Shown here: in pieces, positions 48,731 through 62,025 of the stretch
How positions within the stretch are numbered: the stretch's first letter is position 1
Layout of the letters: each line of letters opens with the position of its first letter
Source: Shewanella polaris
Lineage (GTDB): Bacteria; Pseudomonadota; Gammaproteobacteria; Enterobacterales; Shewanellaceae
Reading direction: 5' to 3'
DNA: 64,000 bases
Assembly: GCF_006385555.1 (NCBI RefSeq)
Contig: NZ_CP041036.1
Span: 124,001 to 188,000, forward strand
Position numbers and translations under genes: made by a program
Notes under the pieces: model-generated
The model's input: the letters and a program-made list of their open reading frames with translations, nothing else
Told to the model about the DNA's origin: nothing
Database searches by the model: none

Positions 48731-49148
48731 GGTGTCAATATTCACTTTTAGGTTAACTGAGAAAACGGTATATACCGCCGTGCTTGGAAACTTGATTATA
48801 CGTAAAGATTATTCATTGAACAGTAATATAAGAAAAGATATGAATCCAAATCCTGAGAGTTGCGTACTGGTTCACATATTGAATACTTGGTCTAACTAAT
48901 GGTTAAACTTTACAGAGGTAAATTTGTCAGATAGGTAGTTAAAAGTTTTTGTTTTGATCAAATCGATGTTCATAATGAGACTAGTGACCCAATTTTGTAC
49001 GAAAATGGCAGACAGAAGCCATAGCAAGTTTTAGAATGCGTTAAAATTCGTTTAAGCTAATGTGCGTATATTAGTTTCATCGCATAAATTAGTACTGCCG
49101 TGATTTGTTTGTTTCAAATCCGCTCATCTTTTAGACTAAGGAATACCC
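48731..49148. other. divergent region between ccmI and ccmF
   Basis: No gene is seen in these 418 bp. A perfect 12-bp palindrome CGGTATATACCG lies at 48766-48777, close to the ccmI start, and could be a regulator site. The rest is A/T rich. Confidence 0.5.
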
Positions 49149-51119
49149 ATGATCCCAGAACTTGGACATTTCTCGCTAATTCTCGGTTTGGCTTTTGCCC
49201 TACTGTTAGCGACCGTACCGTTATATGGTGCCGCTCGTAAAGACCAGTATCTCGTTCGTTATGCTTGGCCACTGACATATGGAATGTTTTTCTTCATCAC
49301 TCTATCGGTTATCGCACTCGGATACAGCTTTGCTGTTGATGATTTCTCTGTGGCTTATGTTGCACATCATTCCAACTCCGAACTACCTATATTCTTCAAA
49401 ATTGCTGCTGTGTGGGGTGGTCATGAAGGGTCATTGTTATTCTGGGTCTTCGCATTATCTGTATGGACAGCATCTGTTGCACTATTCAGTAAAGGTTTAG
49501 AAGAAGTATTTACTGCTAGGGTATTATCAATACTAGCAATGATTGTCGTCGGCTTTAGTTTATTCATGATACTTACATCAAGCCCATTTGAACGACTATT
49601 CCCTATACCTCTAGAAGGGCGAGACTTAAACCCAATGTTGCAAGATGTTGGCTTAATTTTCCATCCGCCGATGCTATATCTAGGATATGTAGGTTTTTCT
49701 GTCTGTTTCGCTTTCGCTATTGCAGCGTTAATGAGTGGCAGACTTGACTCTGCATGGGCCCGTTGGAGTCGTCCTTGGACATTAGCGGCTTGGATATTTT
49801 TAACCGGTGGTATTTCATTAGGTTCTTGGTGGGCGTATTACGAATTAGGTTGGGGCGGTTGGTGGTTCTGGGACCCAGTTGAAAATGCTTCATTTATGCC
49901 TTGGTTAGTTGGTACTGCACTCGTGCACTCGTTAATTGTGACTGAAAAACGTGGTGCATTCCGTAACTGGACTGTATTGCTATCTATTTTCGCATTCTCA
50001 TTAAGTTTACTTGGTACCTTTATTGTACGTTCGGGCGTGTTAACGTCAGTGCATTCATTCGCTGCTGACCCTAGTCGTGGTTTATTCATCCTATTGTTAT
50101 TGGGTATTGCTATTGGTGGATCGTTAACACTATTTGCATTCCGTGCCAGTGAAATGAGTAGTCCAGCACGATTTGAACTAAAATCGAAAGAAACCTTGCT
50201 GCTGATTTGTAACGTATTACTGACTGTTGCAGCGGGTACCGTATTACTCGGTACACTTTACCCACTACTTATTGATGCATTGGGTATGAGCAAGATTTCG
50301 GTTGGCCCTCCATATTTTAATGCCGTATTTGTGCCTATTGTATTAGTCTTATTTGGCTTTATGGGTATTGGTCCAATTATACGTTGGAAGAAATCTAAAC
50401 CTGGTGAAATCAAAAGACAGTTACTTGTCCCAGCTATCATAGCGTTAGTTGTGGGTGTTGCTGCTCCTTTTGTTGCAGGCGGCGAGTTTAACGCTTGGGT
50501 AATGTGTGGTGTCGGTGCGACAACGTGGATAATGCTAGCTACTCTACGTGCAGCTTATAATATGGTGAGTAATAAAGACGGAAGCATCAGTCTTAATAAA
50601 ATGGGACGCAGCCAATTAGGGATGCTCTTCGCTCACTTTGGTATTGCCGTCTCTGTTTTAGGTGCCACTATGGTGTCTAATTATTCAATCGAAAAAAGCG
50701 TACGTATGGGACCTGGTATTAGTCAGGAACTGGCTGGTTATACATTTAAGTATTTAGAAACTAAAAATGTTGTCGGTCCTAACTATACTGCGAAGCAAGG
50801 TCAGATTGAGGTTTATAAAGATGATGAATTACTCACTTTATTAAAGCCTGACCGTCGTCAATATAACGTACGTACTATGGATATGACCGAAGCTGGCATT
50901 GATTGGGGATTATTCCGAGATCTCTATGTCACTATGGGTGATCCGATTAGCTTAACTGAGTTTGCAGTACGCCTTAACTACAAACCTTTTGTTCGTTGGT
51001 TGTGGTTTGGTTCAATCTTTATGATGATTGGGGGCTTCCTCGCAGCGTCAGATAAGCGCTATCGTGTGAAGCAAGTCGCTACAGTAAATGCAGTAAAAGA
51101 AAAACTAGCGACAGCTTAA
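49149..51119 (+). CDS. ccmF: cytochrome c haem lyase CcmF
   Basis: This 656-residue polytopic membrane protein with about 15 helices receives haem from CcmE and attaches it to apocytochrome c with CcmH. The tryptophan-rich WWAYYELGWGGWWFWDPVENASFMPW motif (about residues 226-251) and the conserved histidines (SVKVAAVWGGHEGSL-type segment early, LIFHPPMLYLGYVG) are present. The ATG follows a modest ribosome binding site. It heads the plus-strand ccmF-ccmG-ccmH operon. Confidence 0.97.
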   Translation: MIPELGHFSLILGLAFALLLATVPLYGAARKDQYLVRYAWPLTYGMFFFITLSVIALGYSFAVDDFSVAYVAHHSNSELPIFFKIAAVWGGHEGSLLFWVFALSVWTASVALFSKGLEEVFTARVLSILAMIVVGFSLFMILTSSPFERLFPIPLEGRDLNPMLQDVGLIFHPPMLYLGYVGFSVCFAFAIAALMSGRLDSAWARWSRPWTLAAWIFLTGGISLGSWWAYYELGWGGWWFWDPVENASFMPWLVGTALVHSLIVTEKRGAFRNWTVLLSIFAFSLSLLGTFIVRSGVLTSVHSFAADPSRGLFILLLLGIAIGGSLTLFAFRASEMSSPARFELKSKETLLLICNVLLTVAAGTVLLGTLYPLLIDALGMSKISVGPPYFNAVFVPIVLVLFGFMGIGPIIRWKKSKPGEIKRQLLVPAIIALVVGVAAPFVAGGEFNAWVMCGVGATTWIMLATLRAAYNMVSNKDGSISLNKMGRSQLGMLFAHFGIAVSVLGATMVSNYSIEKSVRMGPGISQELAGYTFKYLETKNVVGPNYTAKQGQIEVYKDDELLTLLKPDRRQYNVRTMDMTEAGIDWGLFRDLYVTMGDPISLTEFAVRLNYKPFVRWLWFGSIFMMIGGFLAASDKRYRVKQVATVNAVKEKLATA

Positions 51120-51135
51120 TTAACTCGGAGACATT

Positions 51136-51690
51136 ATGAAGAAGTTAGTTCTGTTTATACCTTTGGTCATATTTTTGGTTATGGGTGTATTTTTATACCA
51201 GGGGTTATTTCTTAATCCTAAGGTGCTCGATTCTGCATTAGAAGGAAAGCCATTACCGGCTTTCCAACTTGAGCGTTTAGAAGTGCCTAGTGAACTTGTC
51301 ACTGAGAAAGATCTTCCAGCAAAAGTGTCTATGCTGAACTTTTGGGCGACTTGGTGTCCAGCATGTAAATATGAACATCCTTATTTACTGATGTTATCTA
51401 AACGTAACATATTGCCTATTTACGGCATCAATTACCGCGACGAGCGTGCATTAGCGGTAAAAGAGTTAAGGACTCAAGGCGACCCATATACCATGAACCT
51501 CTTTGACGTAAATGGTCGAATGGGTTTAGATCTTGGAGTTTATGGTGCTCCCGAAACATTTATTGTTGATCATAACGGTATTATTCGATATCGCTATGCA
51601 GGACCAATAGATCAAACGGTTTGGACACAAACTTTGTATCCGATGATTCAGCAATTACAGGCTGAAGCTAAAATAGATGGAGCATCGTAA
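51136..51690 (+). CDS. ccmG: periplasmic thiol-disulphide protein CcmG (DsbE)
   Basis: This 184-residue membrane-anchored thioredoxin-fold protein keeps apocytochrome cysteines reduced. It has an N-terminal helix (residues 4-22), the active site WCPAC with C74 and C77, and the CcmG-specific acidic loop NYRDERALAV. The cis-proline segment reads GVYGAPETFIVDHNG. A GGAGA ribosome binding site is close, and its stop shares a base with the ccmH start. Confidence 0.96.
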   Translation: MKKLVLFIPLVIFLVMGVFLYQGLFLNPKVLDSALEGKPLPAFQLERLEVPSELVTEKDLPAKVSMLNFWATWCPACKYEHPYLLMLSKRNILPIYGINYRDERALAVKELRTQGDPYTMNLFDVNGRMGLDLGVYGAPETFIVDHNGIIRYRYAGPIDQTVWTQTLYPMIQQLQAEAKIDGAS

Positions 51691-52172
51691 TGAAAATTAT
51701 CACTCATTTTTTACTCAGTTGCGCGAGTCTATTATTTGCTGGGTCTGTTATGGCTACACCAGTAGATACTTACGAGTTTAAATCTGTAGAGAATCAGGAA
51801 AGAGCATTGGCACTCTCGGACCAATTACGTTGTCCACAATGTCAGAATCAAAACTTGGTCGATTCAAACTCTCCAGTTGCGAAAGATTTACGTCTTGAAG
51901 TATACAAGATGGTTGATGGCGGGAAATCTGATGATGAAATTATCAATTTTATGACCAGTCGCTATGGTAATTTTGTTTTGTATAAACCAAAGTTAGATTC
52001 TGAAACATATATTCTATGGCTTGGTCCATTCGGTTTACTTATTTTGGGTCTTTTTATTGGTTTTATCTTTGTACGGAAACAACGTATCCAAGAATCTGAA
52101 TCAACAACCTTATCGACAGAGCAGCAGGCTGAGTTGGATGCACTTTTAAATAATGATAAGACAATTAAGTAA
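51690..52172 (+). CDS. ccmH: cytochrome c maturation thioreductase CcmH
   Basis: This 160-residue protein has a signal peptide, the LRCPQC active site (C48 and C51), the FMTSRYGNFVLYKP segment typical of CcmH, one membrane helix (ILWLGPFGLLILGLFIGFIFV) and a short tail. It corresponds to the N-terminal half of E. coli CcmH; the TPR half is supplied by the separate ccmI gene. It works with CcmG and CcmF in haem ligation. Confidence 0.96.
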   Translation: MKIITHFLLSCASLLFAGSVMATPVDTYEFKSVENQERALALSDQLRCPQCQNQNLVDSNSPVAKDLRLEVYKMVDGGKSDDEIINFMTSRYGNFVLYKPKLDSETYILWLGPFGLLILGLFIGFIFVRKQRIQESESTTLSTEQQAELDALLNNDKTIK

Positions 52173-52189
52173 ACAATGGAGTATTAACC

Positions 52190-52774
52190 TTGAAACAGTG
52201 GTTTGCAATTATCTTCAGTAGCTTCTTTCTTATTGGTATTATAAGCGCGGCTAATGCATACCCTGGTATGCAGGCTGCCGCAGAGCAAACCTCTGAATCA
52301 ACCCTTGAGCGGATTAATGTACTACCACAGCCATTTCCAGTTGCTTTAGTCGATTTTACTGACCTAGTAGGTGAGTCTGTCAATTTTGAGCAATATAAAG
52401 GAAAAGTGGTAGTTGTTAATCTTTGGGCTACTTGGTGTCCTCCATGTGTTAGAGAGCTCCCAGCATTACATCGCTTAAATCAAACGCTCAATGCTGAACA
52501 ATTTGCATTAGTGCCGATTTCAATTGATGCTGAAGCGGCAAAGATTGTACAGCCATTTTTAGCTGACTTAGGTTTATCGGCTTTTAATTCTTACTTTGAT
52601 CCACACCAACAACTACGTGATGTATTTCCACTCGACACAATACCTGCAACATTTATCTTAAATGAGCAAGGTGAGCTGGTGGCCTATGTTCGTTCATACG
52701 TTGATTGGGATGATGAAAATGCCATAACGTTTTTGTCTCAATTCAGCACAAAGCATAAAAAGCACAATAAATAA
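52190..52774 (+). CDS. TlpA-like periplasmic thioredoxin-fold protein
   Basis: This 194-residue protein has a signal peptide (MKQWFAIIFSSFFLIGIISA, cleaved near ANA) and a TlpA/ResA-type thioredoxin domain with active site WCPPC (C83, C86) and cis-proline segment LDTIPATFILNEQG. The start is TTG with GGAG about 11 bases upstream, so translation may be low. It is the last gene of the ccmFGH operon, 17 bp after ccmH, which suggests a thiol-redox role in cytochrome c assembly alongside CcmG. Its exact partner is unknown. Confidence 0.85.
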   Translation: MKQWFAIIFSSFFLIGIISAANAYPGMQAAAEQTSESTLERINVLPQPFPVALVDFTDLVGESVNFEQYKGKVVVVNLWATWCPPCVRELPALHRLNQTLNAEQFALVPISIDAEAAKIVQPFLADLGLSAFNSYFDPHQQLRDVFPLDTIPATFILNEQGELVAYVRSYVDWDDENAITFLSQFSTKHKKHNK

Positions 52775-52796
52775 GCAAAAATACAATTAAAAAGAA

Positions 52797-52843
52797 TAAA
52801 AGGATCGCTATTGGTGAAAAGATCGCCAAGCGATCCTTTTTTA
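52797..52843 (+). terminator. intrinsic terminator of the ccmFGH operon
   Basis: AAAAGGATCGCT (52798-52809) pairs with AGCGATCCTTTT (52829-52840), and the inner TTGG/CCAA extends the stem. T residues follow. Its end lies only about 13 bp upstream of the -35 box of rRNA operon 2, so it should insulate the two units. Confidence 0.92.
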
Positions 52844-52855
52844 TTAAAAAAGGGG

Positions 52856-52883
52856 TTGCACTAAATCTTGTGTTGCCTATAAT
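52856..52883 (+). promoter_or_regulatory. rRNA operon 2 promoter P1
   Basis: TTGCAC (52856-52861), a 16-bp spacer and TATAAT (52878-52883) are followed by GCGC, as in operon 1. The region upstream of -35 is the ccm terminator rather than the A/T-rich AAGATCAT block of operon 1, so UP-element strength may differ. Confidence 0.8.
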
Positions 52884-52989
52884 GCGCATCCACTGACACG
52901 GCAGATAGCGCAAGCAGTCACCGGGTTAGGTTGAATTAAGTGCTTCAAAACACTGAGTTCAACAGCGAAAAGAAAGTTTGAAAAAACAC

Positions 52990-53017
52990 TTGACGCAGCA
53001 ATCGGAACGCGTAAAAT
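52990..53017 (+). promoter_or_regulatory. rRNA operon 2 promoter P2
   Basis: TTGACG (52990-52995), a 16-bp spacer and TAAAAT (53012-53017) are followed by ACGCCTC, parallel to operon 1 P2. Confidence 0.75.
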
Positions 53018-53075
53018 ACGCCTCCCAAGCCAACGACCTAGCGTCTTGTGGCGATACCTGAAAAATCGGTATCAT

Positions 53076-53087
53076 CGCTCTTTAACA
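53076..53087 (+). promoter_or_regulatory. boxA antitermination site, operon 2 leader
   Basis: CGCTCTTTAACA is identical to the leader boxA of operon 1. A second copy, TGTTCTTTAACA, lies in the spacer at 54964-54975. Confidence 0.83.
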
Positions 53088-53094
53088 ATTTAAA

Positions 53095-53130
53095 CAAGAA
53101 ATCTGTGTGGACATTCACAGGTATTGAGTT
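53095..53130 (+). other. 5' arm of the 16S RNase III processing stem, operon 2
   Basis: CAAGAAATCTGTGTGGACAT and following bases pair with 54862-54914 after 16S. One base differs from operon 1 (AGAAATC versus AGTAATC), giving a mismatch in this copy's stem. Confidence 0.72.
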
Positions 53131-53308
53131 ATTCGAAATTGTCTTCTGTTCTTCGGAATGTTGGCAATCAAAAAATTTCAACTCAATGCAACGATGAATG
53201 TTCATAGCAATATGTAACAAGCATTTTATAGATTCTTCCGAGTTTATAAGGTGTAAATCAGAATTCATTGAGCCGAAATATTCCTAACCGAATATTTCAA
53301 AAAACTTT

Positions 53309-54850
<1,542 letters not shown>

Positions 54851-55232
54851 CCTATACGACTAACTCAATACCTAAAGTGCAGCAATGCATGTGAGTGTTC
54901 ACACAGATTACTTGTTAACTTCTTCGGAAGGTAAGTAAAACACACCGCGAGCCGGTTAAGTGTTGTTCTTTAACAATTTGGAAAGCTGATAGTACTAACT
55001 AAAGGCGCATAGATGATAATTCGTTGTCGTTTGTGTGATTACGTTAGTGCGAAAAATAATACTGATACGAAAGTATCAGTATCTTGAGTTCTCAAAACAC
55101 TGTTTAAGTGTCTTGAATATTCTAAAAACTAAGGCGAGTCCACTTCCTACCCTGGAGGTGAGACAAGTAAAAACCAGCTAGTTGCGATATAACGCAGGTG
55201 GTTCACGAAAGTGAAACTCATTTGGGTTGTAT
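54851..55232 (+). other. short 16S-23S spacer of operon 2, no tRNA
   Basis: This spacer of 382 bp lacks the two tRNA genes and the terminator-like hairpin of operon 1. It keeps the 16S processing arm (54862-54914), a boxA (54964-54975) and the 23S 5' flank (GGAAAGCTGATAGTACTAAC onward), which is nearly the same as in operon 1. Confidence 0.85.
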
Positions 55233-58134
<2,902 letters not shown>

Positions 58135-58284
58135 TACAACCCAGATGTGTTTTACTGACCTTAGTGTTAGAATAGAGCGCTTAGACAGTGTGAGAGACTC
58201 AATACTCTTAATAAGAGTAAAAGCAATCAGCTTTCCGAATTATTATTTAATGCATCAAGAATAATGCGTTAGATAAGCAAAATT

Positions 58285-58403
58285 TGTCTGGAAACCATAG
58301 AGCTGTGGCACCACCTGATCCCATTCCGAACTCAGAAGTGAAACACAGTATCGCCGATGGTAGTGTGGGGTCTCCCCATGTGAGAGTAGGTCATTTCCAG
58401 GCG
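58285..58403 (+). rRNA. rrf: 5S ribosomal RNA, operon 2
   Basis: This 119-nt 5S appears identical by eye to both copies in operon 1. Confidence 0.96.
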
Positions 58404-58507
58404 CCTAATAACTCGAAAGAGTAGCTTCAATATGAAGCGAGTCTCCTAGCCATGACACGTTAGCGACTTAAAAAGTATTTAGCATCGTGCGTAAGCAATT
58501 TGTTAAA

Positions 58508-58584
58508 GGAGCGGTAGTTCAGTTGGTTAGAATACCGGCCTGTCACGCCGGGGGTCGCGGGTTCGAGTCCCGTCCGCTCCGCCA
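58508..58584 (+). tRNA. aspT: tRNA-Asp (anticodon GTC)
   Basis: This 77-nt tRNA has encoded CCA and anticodon GTC at 58542-58544. The acceptor stem GGAGCGG/CCGCTCC is perfect. It is at the distal end of rRNA operon 2, a position also taken by tRNA-Asp in some E. coli operons. The symbol is by analogy. Confidence 0.97.
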
Positions 58585-58593
58585 ATTACATCG

Positions 58594-58622
58594 AAGCCTC
58601 GTCATTAGACGAGGCTTTTTTG
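58594..58622 (+). terminator. intrinsic terminator of rRNA operon 2
   Basis: AGCCTCGTC (58595-58603) pairs with GACGAGGCT (58608-58616), followed by T residues. Confidence 0.93.
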
Positions 58623-58695
58623 TATCTGCAATAAACAAGATAACAGCTTAGCTTATTAATTTTCCGTTATACAAGTTCCATTCATTATGTGCTCA

Positions 58696-58870
58696 ATCAA
58701 TCAGGATCACTCAGGTTTTCAGTTTGAGGTGCATTGTTAAAAGAATGGTTATTCCACAATGCAACAACGAAATGGTACACAAAGTGGCCCATCTCGTATG
58801 TTGGACAGATGTAGGTTAGCATCCACCAGTCAAATCGAAGCCTTGCCATTAGACGAGATTATTTGTTTCA
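58696..58870. repeat. degenerate repeat-element fragment and decayed terminator copy
   Basis: The stretch at 58696-58760 (TCACTCAGGTTTTCAGTTTG, then GAGGTGCATTG and GAATGGTTATTCC) clearly resembles the interior of the 265-bp element (43576-43636) but has no recognisable ends. At 58832-58870, ATCGAAGCC, then TTGCCATTAGACGAGATTAT repeats in mutated form the operon 2 terminator segment ATCGAAGCCTCGTCATTAGACGAG. The rest of the 395-bp gap before the next gene shows nothing recognisable. Confidence 0.5.
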
Positions 58871-59017
58871 CATCATGGAACAAATCAGTTGGATAGAACG
58901 TCAGTTATTTCCATCATAGCGATTTAAATTTATGACTAAATTATCATTGCCTTGTTCTTGTAGCGCGGTAGATGACCCGTGCTACGCGATCTTCTCATAA
59001 AGTATGAATTGGTATAT

Positions 59018-60232
59018 TTATGTGCATACTTGATTTCTTCCACTATCTTTTGCTTTGTAAAGAGCTTTATCCGCTTCTTTCATACATTGCTCAAAGTTTT
59101 GGTCTACTTGATGTTGAGCACAACCAATTGAGACTGTGACGTTAACTGTTGGTTGTTTCTCAGATATTTTTTTATTACGTTTCTTAGTGGCGTTTTTATC
59201 TTGCTTCCCTTTCCGTTTTTCTTCTCTGAGTACTATGTTGTACTTTTCTATGTTAACTCTAACTTGGTCTAAATCAGATAATACTCGTTGAATCTCTTTG
59301 CTAGGGAATACAATGGTGAACTCTTCACCGCCATAACGAAAGGCTTTACCACCGCCAGTGACTTGAGCCAATTTAGCAGCGACTAATTTAAGAACTTGAT
59401 CGCCAACGTCATGGCCATAGGTATCGTTGAATTTTTTAAAATGATCAATGTCGACCATAGCTACAGAGTATTTCCGCCCTAATGATAGGCTTAAATTGAA
59501 TAAGGCTCGCCTAGAGGGTAATCCTGTCAGTTCATCTCGGTAAGCGAGAAAGTATGAATCGATTAAAACAGTAGCCAAGAAGAAAAAGGCGATCATATTA
59601 AGTAGCACTGATAACGGTAGCCAATTGGGAAAGCTAAAATGAATTAGCCATAACAAAAAGGTTATTCCGAGACTGGTATGTAGAAGATTACTGTTCCAGC
59701 ATAATTTGATGAATAAAATTGTACCTATGAAATATAGCGGCAATCTAGAGAAGTTACTTGCTGATAGAAATGGCAGATAAGTTTGATGCAGAGTTAACAT
59801 TTGTTGTGAGTAGCTGCTTAGCATCAGTATCCATAAATAAGCAGTTAAAAAGCAGGTTAAGATGATTCCAACTCTCAATAAGCTATGCACACTAATGAGT
59901 CCACGGTCTTTTATAAAACTGAAAACCGTAATAATTAATCCACCGGCGATCAATATCAATTCATTTTGTTTGGGATTAAAAGTTGAGTTTTGACTGAATA
60001 CATAAAAGATCAGTAATAGCACACCAATGTAACTTAACCGGCTTCGATTAAATTGGAGTGAGATAATTGTGGCACAACCTAATAGCCAATAAGGCATATA
60101 TTGGATAGTTTTTTGCCAATTTAACCAAAATTCTTGAAAGTGCTCAATAAGTCCAAGAAGGATTGCTGTAATTAACAGCGGTATTAGTAGGTAACGACAA
60201 GAATGATAGAAACTGCTCAAAAAAATCTCCAA
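59018..60232 (-). CDS. membrane diguanylate cyclase (GGDEF)
   Basis: This 404-residue protein has about eight hydrophobic helices in its first 230 residues and a cytoplasmic GGDEF domain. Key elements are DELTGLPSRRALFNL, DIDHFKKFNDTYGHDVGDQVL and the active signature RYGGEEF (GGEEF at 301-305), so it should make cyclic di-GMP from GTP. The product-inhibition I-site RxxD is absent: TGGG occupies its position. A very lysine-rich insertion of about 25 residues (REEKRKGKQDKNATKKRNKK) lies between GGEEF and the conserved VTVSIG strand. Signal sensing is probably through the membrane part, of unknown ligand. Confidence 0.92.
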   Translation of the reverse strand: MEIFLSSFYHSCRYLLIPLLITAILLGLIEHFQEFWLNWQKTIQYMPYWLLGCATIISLQFNRSRLSYIGVLLLIFYVFSQNSTFNPKQNELILIAGGLIITVFSFIKDRGLISVHSLLRVGIILTCFLTAYLWILMLSSYSQQMLTLHQTYLPFLSASNFSRLPLYFIGTILFIKLCWNSNLLHTSLGITFLLWLIHFSFPNWLPLSVLLNMIAFFFLATVLIDSYFLAYRDELTGLPSRRALFNLSLSLGRKYSVAMVDIDHFKKFNDTYGHDVGDQVLKLVAAKLAQVTGGGKAFRYGGEEFTIVFPSKEIQRVLSDLDQVRVNIEKYNIVLREEKRKGKQDKNATKKRNKKISEKQPTVNVTVSIGCAQHQVDQNFEQCMKEADKALYKAKDSGRNQVCT

Positions 60233-60564
60233 AAATTTCGCTTACGACAGAATATGCCGAGACACAGATAAGACTGTAAGGTATTCATTGTCCGATAAAA
60301 AGTGTTCGACACTGTTTTTGTGATTGATTATGGTAAATCATGTCAGTTTGAGTGACATAAAAAATTATTACAGCACAAAAACAGAACAACTATTTGTTAA
60401 CTCAAGGTTGTTGATGGTTTAGTGTTGAAAAATACCTTTATGCTTGCTATTGATTTACAAGTTACTTAAGTTAGCTGCTATTGAATATGCTTTAAGAATT
60501 AAGCTGATGATATTTAGGATACTCTTTATTTATTTGCTTAATATATTATTGTTGAGAGGCACAC
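60233..60564. other. divergent intergenic region before cinA
   Basis: These 332 bp between the divergent diguanylate cyclase gene and cinA are A/T rich. I see no gene, repeat or convincing operator; a GAGAGGCACAC ribosome binding site for cinA ends the region. Confidence 0.5.
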
Positions 60565-61839
60565 ATGAAGTTAGAAATGATTTGTACTGGTGAAGAGGTC
60601 TTGTCTGGCCAGATAGTCGATACTAATGCAGCTTGGGTTGCTAATACCTTGATGGAATTGGGTATAGAAATGCAATACCGGGTGACGGTTGGTGATCGAA
60701 TGGATGATCTGGTTGCTGTATTTCAAGAACGCAGTAAGCACGCAGATGTAATTATTGTAAATGGTGGTTTGGGGCCAACCAGCGATGATATGTCCGCATT
60801 AGCCATGGCTAATGCTAAGGGGGAAGACCTTGTTGAGAATGTTGAATGGCGTGAACATTTAGAAGATTGGTTTAGTCGCAACAATCGCGTTATGGCCAAA
60901 AGTAATTTAAAACAAGCTTGGTTACCCGCTTCTGCAGTAATGGTTGATAATCCTGTCGGTACCGCATGTGGTTTTAGAGTAAAGCTGAATAATGCTTGGT
61001 TGTTTTTTACACCTGGTGTGCCATTTGAATTAAAGCACATGATTACCGAGCAGTTTATTCCATTTATTACAGAAGAGTTTGGTATCCAACAAAAGTCTGC
61101 TTTAGAAAAACTACTGACTATCGGCCATGGCGAGTCATCATTAGCCGATACACTGTCAGAGATCACTTTACCAGCAGGGATAGAGTTAGGCTATCGCTCT
61201 TCAATGCCACATATTGAAATTAAGATATTCGCACGTGGTGATAAAGCTATACGTCAATTACCAGATGTAACCAAGCAGGTTAAAGCCTTATTGGGCTGTG
61301 CGGTTGTTGCTGAGAATCGAGCAACATTGTCAGAAGAGATCCATCATCGTTTATACCAGTCCGGTTTAAGTCTTAGTGTGGCAGAGTCTTGTACTGGTGG
61401 CATGATCACCAGTCAATTAATCGATTTTGCCGGAAGTTCATCATACTTGCATCATGGATTAGTGACTTACAGTAATGAGTCTAAAGTGAAAGTATTAGGC
61501 GTTAATCCACAGATTTTAGATGATCATGGTGCAGTGTCTATTCCTACCGTTGAAGCAATGGCACAAGGTGTGAGAGGGATCTTAGACAGTGATTTTGCGT
61601 TAGCCACTAGCGGTATTGCGGGCCCTGATGGAGGAACCGATGACAAACCTGTAGGGACAGTTGCAATAGCATTGGCAACTAAACACGGGGTATACAGCCA
61701 AATGGTGAAATTGCCAAAGCGGTCACGTCAGCTTGTGAGGAGCATGAGTACGGCAATCGCTTACGATATGCTTCGCCGCGCATTGCTTGAAGAAGCCGTT
61801 ATTGTTGATTACCCGTCAATTCCTCGGTTCGCAAAGTAA
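60565..61839 (+). CDS. cinA: CinA-family protein with NMN amidohydrolase domain
   Basis: This 424-residue protein has two domains. The N-terminal MoCF/COG1058 domain ([39 protein letters not shown]) is associated with ADP-ribose pyrophosphatase activity in the family. The C-terminal PncC-type domain ([22 protein letters not shown], then [19 protein letters not shown]) is nicotinamide mononucleotide deamidase, which returns NMN to the NAD pool. E. coli has the two as separate or paralogous genes; here they are fused at full CinA length. No recA neighbour is present, although cinA-recA pairing is common elsewhere. Confidence 0.95.
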   Translation: MKLEMICTGEEVLSGQIVDTNAAWVANTLMELGIEMQYRVTVGDRMDDLVAVFQERSKHADVIIVNGGLGPTSDDMSALAMANAKGEDLVENVEWREHLEDWFSRNNRVMAKSNLKQAWLPASAVMVDNPVGTACGFRVKLNNAWLFFTPGVPFELKHMITEQFIPFITEEFGIQQKSALEKLLTIGHGESSLADTLSEITLPAGIELGYRSSMPHIEIKIFARGDKAIRQLPDVTKQVKALLGCAVVAENRATLSEEIHHRLYQSGLSLSVAESCTGGMITSQLIDFAGSSSYLHHGLVTYSNESKVKVLGVNPQILDDHGAVSIPTVEAMAQGVRGILDSDFALATSGIAGPDGGTDDKPVGTVAIALATKHGVYSQMVKLPKRSRQLVRSMSTAIAYDMLRRALLEEAVIVDYPSIPRFAK

Positions 61840-61950
61840 ATCTATATTGTCTAGCTTGTTTGCCCTGAGAGTAAGCAAGTTAGATTTAATAACGAGGTTT
61901 GCTGATACTTTAGATAAGTGATCTCACATGGGTATTTATATTTTTAGGTA

Positions 61951-62012
61951 AAAACCACTGGCAGCATGTTCACTTGGATAAACATATTTGCTTCATTCAT
62001 TGTGCCAGTGGT
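61951..62012 (-). terminator. probable terminator of flgH-flgT
   Basis: On the minus strand ACCACTGGCA (62012-62003) pairs with TGCCAGTGGT (61963-61954), followed by a short T run. The 39-base loop is long for an intrinsic terminator, so strength is uncertain. Confidence 0.5.
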
Positions 62013-62025
62013 CATCGTTTCTATG

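Noticed and set aside
58957..58986. Inverted repeat GTAGCGCGG ... CCGTGCTAC after the diguanylate cyclase gene
   Set aside because: No T run on either side, so not called a terminator; could be chance.
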